Source of the DNA: JAGOEF01 sp029564465
GTDB lineage: Bacteria; Bacteroidota; Bacteroidia; Bacteroidales; ML635J-15
Length of the DNA stretch: 64,000 bases
Direction of reading: 5' to 3'
Assembly (NCBI GenBank): GCA_029564465.1
Contig: JAKQPY010000096.1
Location: 1-64,000, forward strand
The translations under genes and the position numbers were made by a program. The notes under the pieces are model-generated. The model made no database searches and was not told where the DNA came from. It saw only the letters and a list, made by a program, of their open reading frames with translations. This document shows positions 17,692 to 26,851 of this stretch, piece by piece. Position 1 is the stretch's first letter. The number at the start of each line of letters is the position of its first letter.

Positions 17692-18948
17692 ATGAAAAAG
17701 CACATCATTTTTGGTCTGTTTGCAGCTGTAATGCTGCTGATGCAGTCGCAGACCTTCGCGCAAATCAACCCGGTTGCCATTTCGGACAACTATTACAAAG
17801 GAATCGTGAAAATCCTGCTTTTTGACCCCGTTTTGGCTCAGGTTGATGAAGAATCCCTTGGCTATTTGGGTCGTGGTACCGGATTTTTTGTTACCACCGA
17901 TGGTATAATATTCACCAACAGGCATGTAATCGAACAATGTGTTTATGGATATGTAATGTACGAGAATAAAAAAGGCGAATACGATATCGAAACCTATTAT
18001 AAAGGGATAGAGAAAGACGCCAACGTAAAGTGCATTGCCTATAGCGGATACGCAATTCCAATTGTTCAGGTTTATCATGGCCGCGGACCAAACGATTACA
18101 AACTCTATCTGGCCGAAGTCCTCACCCTGAGCGATGCCTACGATGGAGCTGTTATCAGAATTGTTTCCGATATGGATGGGAAAGCCGTAACAACACCCTT
18201 TACTGCTCTGCCGCTTGGAAACTCCGATTTGTGCAAGCAGGGTGAAGACCTGATTGTAATGGGTTATCCGGCTCAGTATTCAGGGAATTATGACCTCGCG
18301 CTTAAAGACATGATTACTTTTACCAAAGGGTATCATTCAGGTTGGGATTATGTGTTTAACCCCGACTACGGTTTCATAAAAACCGATGCAGCCATTAACG
18401 CAGGCAACAGTGGAGGACCCGTTTTTGGTAAAGACAATAAAGTAATTGGTATTGCCAGTGCAAAAGGTATTGCAACCAACATTGGTCTGGTGGGCGGAAT
18501 TAATGGTATGTACTATGTTGTTGCGCCCAAAGCATCAATTTTTAAAGCCTTGGTAGCCAAAGGTCTGACACCGCCAAATAAGGCAGAAAATATAACCGTT
18601 ACCACCGGGGAGCAAAAAGCAATGCCCGATTTTAAACTGTGCTCCGAATCGACTACAGCAGCAAAGAAAACTACTGTAACGGGTATTGTTAAAAGTGCTG
18701 ATACCGGAAAACCTATTAAAAACGCAGTGGTTGGCTTGCTGATATACGATGCAGCAAAAGACGATTTTATCGTGGTAAGCGGAGGTTATTCGGGTGCTGA
18801 TGGTAAATTTACAATGGATCCTGAGGTAACCCTCGATACCGACTATGGAATTGCCTGTATGGCCGATGGATATTCCGATTTGGTGGATGTAATTAAAATC
18901 ACCAGTAACACCAATTATTTGACAGTAACACTCGCTCGCGCAAGATAA
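17692..18948 (+). CDS. Secreted trypsin-like serine protease with C-terminal regulatory beta domain
   Basis: A 418-residue protein. A signal peptide ends at TFAQ (residue 24). The protease domain has the full triad: H78 in TNRHVI, D151 in AYDGAVI, and S240 in NAGNSGGPVFG, the pattern of DegP/S1 proteases. After about residue 325 a carboxypeptidase-regulatory-like beta-sandwich follows (TVTGIVKSADTGKPIKNAVV). No PDZ domain is visible. It should act in the periplasm or outside the cell. It is the last gene of the operon and is followed by a strong terminator. Its pairing with a dead PrsW-like protein is odd. Confidence 0.8.
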   Translation: MKKHIIFGLFAAVMLLMQSQTFAQINPVAISDNYYKGIVKILLFDPVLAQVDEESLGYLGRGTGFFVTTDGIIFTNRHVIEQCVYGYVMYENKKGEYDIETYYKGIEKDANVKCIAYSGYAIPIVQVYHGRGPNDYKLYLAEVLTLSDAYDGAVIRIVSDMDGKAVTTPFTALPLGNSDLCKQGEDLIVMGYPAQYSGNYDLALKDMITFTKGYHSGWDYVFNPDYGFIKTDAAINAGNSGGPVFGKDNKVIGIASAKGIATNIGLVGGINGMYYVVAPKASIFKALVAKGLTPPNKAENITVTTGEQKAMPDFKLCSESTTAAKKTTVTGIVKSADTGKPIKNAVVGLLIYDAAKDDFIVVSGGYSGADGKFTMDPEVTLDTDYGIACMADGYSDLVDVIKITSNTNYLTVTLARAR

Positions 18949-18968
18949 AGACATCAATTTATCTGTTA

Positions 18969-19004
18969 GAAAAAAGACTTGCTGCGGTGAGTCTTTTTTC
19001 TTTT
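18969..19004 (+). terminator. Rho-independent terminator of the PrsW-like/protease operon
   Basis: GAAAAAAGACT (18969-18979) pairs with AGTCTTTTTTC (18990-19000), an 11-bp stem with a 10-base loop; the 3' arm and the bases after it are T-rich. Confidence 0.8.
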
Positions 19005-19049
19005 ATGTATCACTGTTTTTCGTTAATTTTACGGCAAAAGCTTCAGAAT

Positions 19050-20792
19050 ATGATAACACAAGATTTGCAAAAAATGGTAATCGAAAAAGTCCGAATGTGG
19101 CTTAACGATAATATAGACAACGAAACGGCCTCCGAAATACGTAATTTAATCGAAGCAAACGACGAAAGCCTCATTGAAGCTTTCTATAAGGATCTTGAGT
19201 TTGGCACAGGCGGACTCAGGGGAATTATGGGTGTCGGCTCGAATCGAATGAATCGGTATACCGTGGGAATGGCCACTCAGGGTCTTGCAAATTACCTGAA
19301 CAGGGTTTTTATTGAATCTGAAAAATCGGTTGCTATTGCCTACGATTGCCGGAATAATAGCCGTTTCTTTGCGGAGACTGCTGCAGCTGTGTTATCGGCC
19401 AACGGGATAAAAGTTTATTTGTTTGATGCCTTGCGTCCCACTCCCGAGCTTTCGTTTGCAGTACGATATCTTAAATGCAAAAGTGGTATTGTAGTAACTG
19501 CCTCTCATAATCCGAAAGAATATAACGGGTATAAAGTGTATTGGGAAGATGGGGCTCAGATTGTTGCGCCCCACGATACCAATATTATTGCAGAAGTCAG
19601 AAAAATTACCCGTATTTCGGATGTTCGTTTCGAGGCCAACCCAATCCTGATTAAAAGCATTGGCAGCGAAATTGATGCTGTGTATATCGAAAAAGTTAAA
19701 GCATTAAGCGTAAACCCCGGTGTTATCAAAAAACAGTCTGATATTCCCATTGTATACACTCCCATTCATGGCTCGGGTGTTACACTCGTTCCTATGGCAC
19801 TCAAGGCTTTTGGATTTACTAATATCCACTGTGTTGAGGAGCAGACCGTGGTAGATGGTAATTTCCCTACAGTTCATTCACCCAATCCTGAAGAGGCTGC
19901 AGCACTCGATATGGCGCTGCAACTTGCAAAAAAAGTTAATGCTGAATTGGTGCTGGGAACCGATCCTGATACTGATCGTGTAGGAGTAATTGCCCGCAAC
20001 GACACGGGGGATTACGTATTGTTAAACGGGAATCAGTCAGCGAGTATTCTAATCTGGTATTTACTCAGTCAATGGAAAAGATTGGGTAAAATCACCGGTA
20101 ACGAATATATTGTAAAAACCATTGTAACGACCGATTTGTTATCGGAAATGGCAACAAAACATAATGTTAAAAGTTACGATGTGTTGACTGGATTTAAATA
20201 TATTGCCGAAATAATCAGAAACCTCGAAGGCAAGGCTCAGTTTATTGGTGGAGGCGAGGAAAGCTACGGATATTTAGCCGGTGACTTTGTTCGCGATAAA
20301 GATGCTGTAATTGCCTGTGCTTTATTGGCTGAAGCCACAGCCTGGGCAAAAGAAAACGGAAAAACACTGACCCGTTTACTCGGTGAAATTTATCTGGAAT
20401 ATGGTTTTTACAAAGAAAAAATGATTTCGCTGACAAAAAAAGGAAAATCAGGTGCTGAAGAGATTTCGCAGATGATGGAAAAATTCCGGCATCAGCCCCC
20501 TGAATCGATTGCAGGTATCGACGTTACAGTGATTCACGATTATTCAAAACAAGTGAGTTTCGATATGATCAGTCAACTGCGCTATTCAATAAATCTGCCC
20601 AAGTCGGATGTGTTGCAATTTGAACTTAAAAACGGGTCGAAAATCACCGTACGTCCTTCGGGAACCGAGCCAAAAATCAAGTTTTATTTCAGCGTAAAGG
20701 GCATATTACAACACATAGATGATTACGAAAATACCGATCTTGTGCTGAATGAACTCATCGAAACAATGAAAAACGAAATTTTCGGAATATGA
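19050..20792 (+). CDS. Phosphohexomutase (phosphoglucomutase/phosphomannomutase family)
   Basis: A 580-residue alpha-D-phosphohexomutase of the long PgcA-like type. The catalytic phosphoserine loop is TASHNPKEYNG, the metal loop GTDPDTDRVG, the sugar-binding loop GGGEESYGY and the phosphate-binding loop RPSGTEPKIKFY. It interconverts sugar 1- and 6-phosphates. The ATG at 19050 is used because the upstream frame opening at 18987 overlaps the terminator stem. Its TGA overlaps the start of the YjbQ gene by four bases. Confidence 0.9.
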   Translation: MITQDLQKMVIEKVRMWLNDNIDNETASEIRNLIEANDESLIEAFYKDLEFGTGGLRGIMGVGSNRMNRYTVGMATQGLANYLNRVFIESEKSVAIAYDCRNNSRFFAETAAAVLSANGIKVYLFDALRPTPELSFAVRYLKCKSGIVVTASHNPKEYNGYKVYWEDGAQIVAPHDTNIIAEVRKITRISDVRFEANPILIKSIGSEIDAVYIEKVKALSVNPGVIKKQSDIPIVYTPIHGSGVTLVPMALKAFGFTNIHCVEEQTVVDGNFPTVHSPNPEEAAALDMALQLAKKVNAELVLGTDPDTDRVGVIARNDTGDYVLLNGNQSASILIWYLLSQWKRLGKITGNEYIVKTIVTTDLLSEMATKHNVKSYDVLTGFKYIAEIIRNLEGKAQFIGGGEESYGYLAGDFVRDKDAVIACALLAEATAWAKENGKTLTRLLGEIYLEYGFYKEKMISLTKKGKSGAEEISQMMEKFRHQPPESIAGIDVTVIHDYSKQVSFDMISQLRYSINLPKSDVLQFELKNGSKITVRPSGTEPKIKFYFSVKGILQHIDDYENTDLVLNELIETMKNEIFGI

Positions 20793-21205
20793 AAAGCTAT
20801 CGTAAAGAACTCTGGTTCTCGACCGAAAGCCGGCGAAAATTGGTTAATATTACCCCTGAGGTGACAAAATGCCTGCACGAAAGTGGCATCAGCGAAGGCT
20901 TATGTTTGGTTAATGCCATGCATATAACCGCCAGTGTTTTTATAAACGATGATGAAGCGGGACTGCATCACGATTATGAAATATGGCTCGAAAAGCTGGC
21001 TCCCGAAAAACCGCATTCTCAGTATCGTCACAATGGGTTCGAAGATAATGCCGATGCACACCTGAAACGGACTGTGATGGGCCGCGAGGTGGTTGTGGCT
21101 GTCACCAACGGGAAACTCGATTTCGGACCCTGGGAACAAATATTTTATGGCGAATTCGACGGAATGCGTAAGAAACGTGTGTTGGTGAAAATAATCGGAG
21201 AATAA
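20789..21205 (+). CDS. YjbQ family protein (UPF0047)
   Basis: A 138-residue YjbQ-type protein: NAMHITASVFINDDE, a His-rich central part (YRHNGFEDNADAHLKR) and the GPWEQIFYGEFDG motif near the C-terminus. Family members are small trimers; some show weak thiamine-phosphate synthase activity, but the natural role is not known. Translationally coupled to the phosphohexomutase. Confidence 0.88.
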   Translation: MKSYRKELWFSTESRRKLVNITPEVTKCLHESGISEGLCLVNAMHITASVFINDDEAGLHHDYEIWLEKLAPEKPHSQYRHNGFEDNADAHLKRTVMGREVVVAVTNGKLDFGPWEQIFYGEFDGMRKKRVLVKIIGE

Positions 21206-21216
21206 TCGAATTCCAA

Positions 21217-22641
21217 CTACTTTTTTGTGTCGAGATATTGCAGGTATCTGACAATATCAACAGGTTTAACATCTTTGGCGACAATCCGTTTTTGGCTGTC
21301 TAATATAAACAGACGCGGGGTTCGGTTGGTTCCGTAATACTTATAAAACTCGCATACTCCATCCGGGTCCCATGCATTTATCCAATACAGTTTGTTATCA
21401 GTAATATATTTTTCCCATTCACTTTTGTTGCGTTGAATATTGATAGCGATAAGTTCGGACCCCATTTTACGGATTTCTTCATATTTTGAATGTAACACGG
21501 GAGTCAGTTCATCGCACAAACTGCAGCCTGGTTCCCAAAACCATAATATCAGATACTTTGTACTTATCTCATTTGTATTGATATAATCGCCGTCGAGTTT
21601 CTTTAGTTTCAGGTTTTGAGCCTGCATGCCGAGCAAATTATACTGCATTTCGTCGCGCCGTTCTTTAATGAGGCTTACTGCCTTGTCGTCAGCCCAAGTC
21701 AGCTTTTTGTTGATAAAATAGTTATCTGCCAGATACACAAATACAGCATCCATTCCAATAACTGAAGGTGTTTCGTAGTGATCGACGAGATAGCTGACAA
21801 TATATTTTTCAAACTCAATGTTCGCAGATGCTTTGGTTATCAGGGCATCTACATCTTTATACACATTTTCGATGCTATCAACCCGTGTGCTTAGAAAAAA
21901 TTTACAATACTCCTGCAACATGCGGTGAAAAATGAATTCAGGGGTACGCAGCAGCCTCTCATCGGTGAAATCAACAGCATCAAAATAATGGTCTTTGTAA
22001 TAGTAATAATATTTCGCCGGGTCTTCGGTCTGCCACTGCAGTACATAAGTTGGAAATTCCGGAGGTAACATCAGATCGAGAATTTTCGACAGATAACTAT
22101 TTCCGGCAATGCTTTTATAATATTTATATACGATAATTCGCCGGTTTTTCAGGCTGTCCTCTTCACGCTTAATATCTTCCGGCATTGCCTGACCTGAGTT
22201 TTTGAAGTATTGCTTTTTAATATCGAGTTGTGATGAAGCCAGATTAATTGAGGCAATATCGCGTTGTAAATCAAAGAATAAATCGGGTTTATCGGTACCA
22301 CTCATCTTTAAATCTGCCACCAGATTGTTTAAGTTAGTCGTCATCGAAAACTGCTGATCATCAAGCAATAAAAAGTCAAAACGGGTTTTAGGAGGAATTA
22401 CAATAAAATATACTCCCTGGGGTAATGTAGTTTTACCTTCGAACACGGCGTAGCCTTTATCATTGGTTTGTACCGTATCGATTACAAGAAATTCCGGACC
22501 ATAATGTGCCCCAAGGTATAACAAACCTCCCGGGTGTCCGGACACCGTAACCTCGATACGGTATGCAAAAACCGATGTTAATCCGCTAAATACTATAAAG
22601 ACGAAAACCAGGAAGGTTTTTACCGTTCGAAATGGTTTCAT
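21217..22641 (-). CDS. Secreted thioredoxin-fold protein (TlpA-like, DUF5106-type), paralogue 1
   Basis: A 474-residue protein with a signal peptide (cleavage near FAYRIEV), an N-terminal beta domain of the DUF4369 type, a helical middle of the DUF5106 type (TEDPAKYYYYYKDHYFDAVDF) and a C-terminal thioredoxin domain. The redox motif is CSLC in WEPGCSLCDEL, and the cis-Pro loop is TPRLFILD. Such proteins are abundant in Bacteroidota and work as periplasmic thiol-disulfide oxidoreductases. Twelve bases separate it from its paralogue, which lies upstream in the same operon and carries CGHC, so the pair may have different redox potentials or partners. Confidence 0.8.
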   Translation of the reverse strand: MKPFRTVKTFLVFVFIVFSGLTSVFAYRIEVTVSGHPGGLLYLGAHYGPEFLVIDTVQTNDKGYAVFEGKTTLPQGVYFIVIPPKTRFDFLLLDDQQFSMTTNLNNLVADLKMSGTDKPDLFFDLQRDIASINLASSQLDIKKQYFKNSGQAMPEDIKREEDSLKNRRIIVYKYYKSIAGNSYLSKILDLMLPPEFPTYVLQWQTEDPAKYYYYYKDHYFDAVDFTDERLLRTPEFIFHRMLQEYCKFFLSTRVDSIENVYKDVDALITKASANIEFEKYIVSYLVDHYETPSVIGMDAVFVYLADNYFINKKLTWADDKAVSLIKERRDEMQYNLLGMQAQNLKLKKLDGDYINTNEISTKYLILWFWEPGCSLCDELTPVLHSKYEEIRKMGSELIAINIQRNKSEWEKYITDNKLYWINAWDPDGVCEFYKYYGTNRTPRLFILDSQKRIVAKDVKPVDIVRYLQYLDTKK

Positions 22642-22652
22642 TGCTAAAATTG

Positions 22653-24098
22653 TTATGGTTTACCCATTTTCTCTTTCCGTTGTTTATCGAACCTTATAAA
22701 GTCAGCCAGATTTTCGATGTTGATTCGTTTGGCGACGATGCGTTTATCCTTATCGAGAACGAAAACTACCGGTGTTGAATAGATATCGTAGAAGTTACGG
22801 AAGTTTGAATGAGGATATGGTCCGTCCCAGACATTATACCAACCATTGGTAATCAAGTCTTTTTCGTTTATAAAATCAATCCATTTATCTTTTTCATATT
22901 GGGTATAAACTAAAAATACTTTTACGCCCATCGTTGCGAGTGTATCCTTAAATTTTGAATATAATTCGGGAACTTCCTTTTTGCAATGCCCGCAATCGGG
23001 TTCAAAAAATACCAAAATGGTGTATTCGGCTTCTACGGCATGCAGCGACATAAATGTTCCATCGTGGCACTCCATTTTTTTCAGGTCAGGAGCGATATTC
23101 CCGATAATATTTGGTGAAATCTTTACTACCCTTTCGGTAAGTTTAGCCATAAAAGTACTATCACCCCAATATGTTTTCCCGCTAAGGTACCATTGTTCGG
23201 CAATATGAACAAAAACTTCGTCGAACCCCATAATTTTAGAGGTCTCAAAATAATTGAGTAAATGGGCGGCAACAAAACGGAACATCAGAGAATCGCCCTG
23301 GTAAGCCATTTGTATTACACGGTCTGATTCCACTTTCATTGAATCGGGGGATGGAATTACCACTTTTTCGAAAAAATAATTGAGTTTTCCCTGAAAAATC
23401 GGAGTACGCAGCAGGCCATCTTCTTTGAAATCGATATTATCGAAATAGTGTTGTTTATAATATCGCCACTGAAAAGTACTGTCAGTAATATTCCCCTTAT
23501 CGTCGCGGGGCGGTTCGGGCACATCAACTTCAACCATTGAATTCAGCACCTTTGCCCAAAAAGTCTGTTTATTGTTTTTAATCATATTCAAAATATACTC
23601 ATGCCTTTCGGTGTTAACCGCAGCAATTCTGTCATTAATATTTTTCACAGAATCCGGATTGTCGGCATATTTAGTCTTTGCATCATTCAGTGCCATGTGT
23701 TTTGCCTGAAGCTCGCTCATCTTTCGCTGATAATCGTTGAATAGCTTGTTTTCGAGTGAGCCTTTCACTTTCATATTAGTAACCAGGTTTGCCACATCGG
23801 TTTCAACCGAAAACTTCTGCTCGTTTCCCACGATGATTTCGAAATAGGTCATGTTCTGACTCGGCATAACGACAATGTAAATGCCCTTCTTTAATGCCTC
23901 TGCCCCTGAAAAAGTGCAGTTCCCTTTCGAATCGACCTTTGATGTGTCGACAACATATTTTTTATCGCCGAAATGATGTCCGAGATACATCACCGTGTCG
24001 GCAACACCATTTACTTTCACTTTAATTTCGTAACCCTGGGCCACAACCGAGCCCACGAAAACAATACAAGCAAAAATCAAAACAACAATCTTATTCAT
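22653..24098 (-). CDS. Secreted thioredoxin-fold protein (TlpA-like, DUF5106-type), paralogue 2
   Basis: A 481-residue paralogue of the adjacent downstream gene with the same layout: signal peptide ending near VVAQG, N-terminal beta domain, helical middle (RYYKQHYFDNIDFKEDGLLRT) and C-terminal thioredoxin domain with CGHC in FEPDCGHCKKEVP and TPVVFVLD. The motif is that of a reducing or isomerising TlpA-type protein. It is the first gene of the operon; the 94-base gap to lptD upstream has no convincing terminator, so read-through from lptD is possible. Confidence 0.82.
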   Translation of the reverse strand: MNKIVVLIFACIVFVGSVVAQGYEIKVKVNGVADTVMYLGHHFGDKKYVVDTSKVDSKGNCTFSGAEALKKGIYIVVMPSQNMTYFEIIVGNEQKFSVETDVANLVTNMKVKGSLENKLFNDYQRKMSELQAKHMALNDAKTKYADNPDSVKNINDRIAAVNTERHEYILNMIKNNKQTFWAKVLNSMVEVDVPEPPRDDKGNITDSTFQWRYYKQHYFDNIDFKEDGLLRTPIFQGKLNYFFEKVVIPSPDSMKVESDRVIQMAYQGDSLMFRFVAAHLLNYFETSKIMGFDEVFVHIAEQWYLSGKTYWGDSTFMAKLTERVVKISPNIIGNIAPDLKKMECHDGTFMSLHAVEAEYTILVFFEPDCGHCKKEVPELYSKFKDTLATMGVKVFLVYTQYEKDKWIDFINEKDLITNGWYNVWDGPYPHSNFRNFYDIYSTPVVFVLDKDKRIVAKRINIENLADFIRFDKQRKEKMGKP

Positions 24099-24192
24099 AA
24101 CTTACAATTGCTTTAAAGTGTAAAAACCCATGACGTTAAAATAACAAAAAAGATAGCTAAAAGTCTGTTAAAATTTTTCAAAATTTATGCCA

Positions 24193-26811
24193 TTAAAAAT
24201 TATCGTACCAACTTCGTTTTTTTGTCAGTTTCAGATCTTGCAACATCGCTGATTTCACATTAATCTGAAAGGAATATTGCTTGTAGGTGCCAAAAGGAAC
24301 AAGGTTCAGGCTGGCTTCCCAACAGTGTAAATCGCGGTAAATATTAATTGAAGTATACGTAACTTTGTTGGCCACAAAATCCCAACCTGTTGTAACGGCA
24401 ATTTTCCACTTTCCGGTAATATTGATGTCGCCTGTTATCTGCAGACTTTGGGTAATTTTGCTTTCGAAATAGGGTTTTGCATACCAGAAATTATAACTTA
24501 CCCTTAGGTTCCAGGGCATACTAAAGTCAACATAATTGTCGGGATAACCATATAATTGCGAAGTAGCTTCCTTTTTCTCAGTACCCTTTTTGGTTGAATT
24601 CAAATTTAACCCGACACTGACATTGGCACTGGTCAGGCGAATAATGCTTCCGTTTTCGGTGAGGGCAGCGCGGTTAATTCTTACTGGTTTATCGTATTCG
24701 TCGAGGGCTATGGCGTATGGGTCGAACAAGGAAGAGAAGTTTATATTCAGCTTTCCGAGGCTGGTACGGCCTGTCATATTAACAGGTGCCCAATTGAGCG
24801 AATCCGACATAATGTTATAGCTGGTACTGAACGACAAGCTTTCGAGAAGTTTTATCTTTTTTTCTCCGGTAATAGTATCAGCACGGTTTCGAACCTTCAT
24901 TTCGAAGGAATTTCCAAGATTAAAGTTTACCGATCCGGAACCTCCGCGTGCCGGGGTGCCATACGGCAAACCTTCGAAAACAGAGTACACGTAGCTTACT
25001 GAATCGTATTGGCCGGTATTGTTGTTGTATTGAATACGATAATAATCATCGTAGTAGCCATAACGTGGCAACCCGAAATCGGGCAGGTACGAAAAATTTA
25101 CCGAGGGATTAATAACATGACGAAAAGCTTTAACCGGACCTCCTTTGAAATTGAACATACCATAAATGGTAGTGTTTGCACCTACCGAAGCCTGGTAGTC
25201 CCAGACACGTGAGAATCTGGCAGCATAATCAGACTGTAAACTACCGGTTACAGCACCGGCAGAGTCGGGTTGCCATACCCTGTTGAGTTCTTTGGTGTAC
25301 CACCGCTCGGTGTATTGAAAGGATGGAGTTATGTTGATTTGTTTGAAAAGTTTCAGCGTAGTATTTATTGGAATACTGTGTTTGATACCATTATTCAGAT
25401 TCTGAAACCCGATGTTTAACAGAGAATCTTCGCGTACATGCACCTGATTGGTCATCACGGCAGAATAGCTGATTCCGATTTTTTCGTACCATCGCTGTTT
25501 CCCAACCATATTCTTTCGTTTGAGCGGATATATCCGGCTCATATTGAACGACATATCAGGGAGAGATATGTTTACTGTACTGTCGGTACTGTTCTGCGAC
25601 TGCTTCATGGCTACCGACAGGCTGAACGGGGTGTTGGGCCAGATTTTAGAGTAGCTGATGCTTGATGTTTTATTGGTGTTCATATACGATGCATCGTTGT
25701 AGGAGTTCCAACGGTCGTAAGCACTTGAGCTGATATTTACGTCGGCCGAAAAAGTGCTGTTTGGCCGGGCCTTGGGATCCTGCGAATGCTTCCACATTAC
25801 CCTGTATAACCTGTCGACACGGTAATTGTCCAGATCCCGGTAACCAAACTTATTGCTGTTGTAACTCAGGTCGAAGCTGCCGCTCATTTTATAGCGCTTT
25901 TTATAATTGGAGCGTGCATACAAGGCATAACTGCCCTTGGAATACACATCGCCCGATAGCAGTAAATCGACATAATCGTTAATGGCAAAATAGTAGCCTC
26001 CCCTGCGAAGGAAGAATCCGCGGTTTTGTTCTTCGCCAAACTCCGGGAAAATAATTCCGGAAGTACTGCCTTTTTTATTGGGGAAGAAACCGAACGGAAT
26101 CCCCAGCGGTAATGGAACATCTTCGATAACCAGAAAGGCAGGCCCCGAAACAATTTTATCGTCGGGTATCATTTTCGCTTTACTGATGTTAAAATAAAAG
26201 TGCGGATGATCGAGGTTACAGGTTGTAAACTTTCCGTCTATCAGATGGATTTGATTATTGTCTTGTCTCTTGGTAATGCCACCGTGCAGATAGCTGCCCT
26301 CGAATTCGGTGGTTACTTCTTTAATAATTGCTTTCTTCGATTTAAAGTTATAGCGTATTGTATCGGCTTTAAAAGTTTCCTCACCCTGAACAAAAACCGG
26401 TTTCCCGACAATATTACCGGCTGAGTCAGTTCTTCCGCAGGCATATACCGAGTTGTCAGAAAAATCAATCATAATATAATCGGCAGTAAGCACAATATCG
26501 CCATAGCTTACCTCTGCTTCTCCAAACAGATAGGCTTTCCGGTTTTTCATATCCACATCCGAAGAGTCTTTCGATTGATAATCGACCGGAAAATCTATTT
26601 CTGACTTTTTTGCTTTCACTACAATGCTATCCTGCTTTATGGTATCACCACTGAAATAGAAAACTATTATTTGCCCGTTTTCAGAATTCCACCATCTGTT
26701 ATCATGGCTGCCGGCTTCAATATTGGCATAACAATTGCCTCCGCAGAAAGCGGCAAAATAAAACAGATGTATGCTAAATAATAAAAGCCTTATGATAAAT
26801 TTTGATAACAA
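24193..26811 (-). CDS. lptD: LPS-assembly outer-membrane protein LptD
   Basis: LptD forms the outer-membrane channel that places LPS on the cell surface. The N-terminal OstA/LptA-like domain is seen as AYLFGEAEVSYGDIVLTADYI and VQGEETFKADTIRYN, followed by LVIEDVPLPLGIPFGFFPN and a long C-terminal beta-barrel rich in aromatic-ended strands, ending in DNF. An ATG at 26925 opens the same frame, but it lies upstream of a good promoter (26857-26886) and inside the divergent amidase gene. A TTG at 26811 gives a clean signal peptide (LLSKFIIRLLLFS to NCYA) and is used here. The start is inferred; the family call is strong. Confidence 0.85.
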   Translation of the reverse strand: MLSKFIIRLLLFSIHLFYFAAFCGGNCYANIEAGSHDNRWWNSENGQIIVFYFSGDTIKQDSIVVKAKKSEIDFPVDYQSKDSSDVDMKNRKAYLFGEAEVSYGDIVLTADYIMIDFSDNSVYACGRTDSAGNIVGKPVFVQGEETFKADTIRYNFKSKKAIIKEVTTEFEGSYLHGGITKRQDNNQIHLIDGKFTTCNLDHPHFYFNISKAKMIPDDKIVSGPAFLVIEDVPLPLGIPFGFFPNKKGSTSGIIFPEFGEEQNRGFFLRRGGYYFAINDYVDLLLSGDVYSKGSYALYARSNYKKRYKMSGSFDLSYNSNKFGYRDLDNYRVDRLYRVMWKHSQDPKARPNSTFSADVNISSSAYDRWNSYNDASYMNTNKTSSISYSKIWPNTPFSLSVAMKQSQNSTDSTVNISLPDMSFNMSRIYPLKRKNMVGKQRWYEKIGISYSAVMTNQVHVREDSLLNIGFQNLNNGIKHSIPINTTLKLFKQINITPSFQYTERWYTKELNRVWQPDSAGAVTGSLQSDYAARFSRVWDYQASVGANTTIYGMFNFKGGPVKAFRHVINPSVNFSYLPDFGLPRYGYYDDYYRIQYNNNTGQYDSVSYVYSVFEGLPYGTPARGGSGSVNFNLGNSFEMKVRNRADTITGEKKIKLLESLSFSTSYNIMSDSLNWAPVNMTGRTSLGKLNINFSSLFDPYAIALDEYDKPVRINRAALTENGSIIRLTSANVSVGLNLNSTKKGTEKKEATSQLYGYPDNYVDFSMPWNLRVSYNFWYAKPYFESKITQSLQITGDINITGKWKIAVTTGWDFVANKVTYTSINIYRDLHCWEASLNLVPFGTYKQYSFQINVKSAMLQDLKLTKKRSWYDNF

Positions 26812-26830
26812 TTTGAAAGTTGTATTTTTG
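26801..26830 (+). promoter_or_regulatory. Bacteroidota promoter of the amidase-MCE operon
   Basis: TTTG (26801-26804), an 18-base spacer and TATTTTTG (26823-26830) match the consensus. The box ends 21 bases before the ATG at 26852, which supports that start over an in-frame ATG at 26771. Confidence 0.65.
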
Positions 26831-26851
26831 TACAAACGGTTTTTTAAAATA

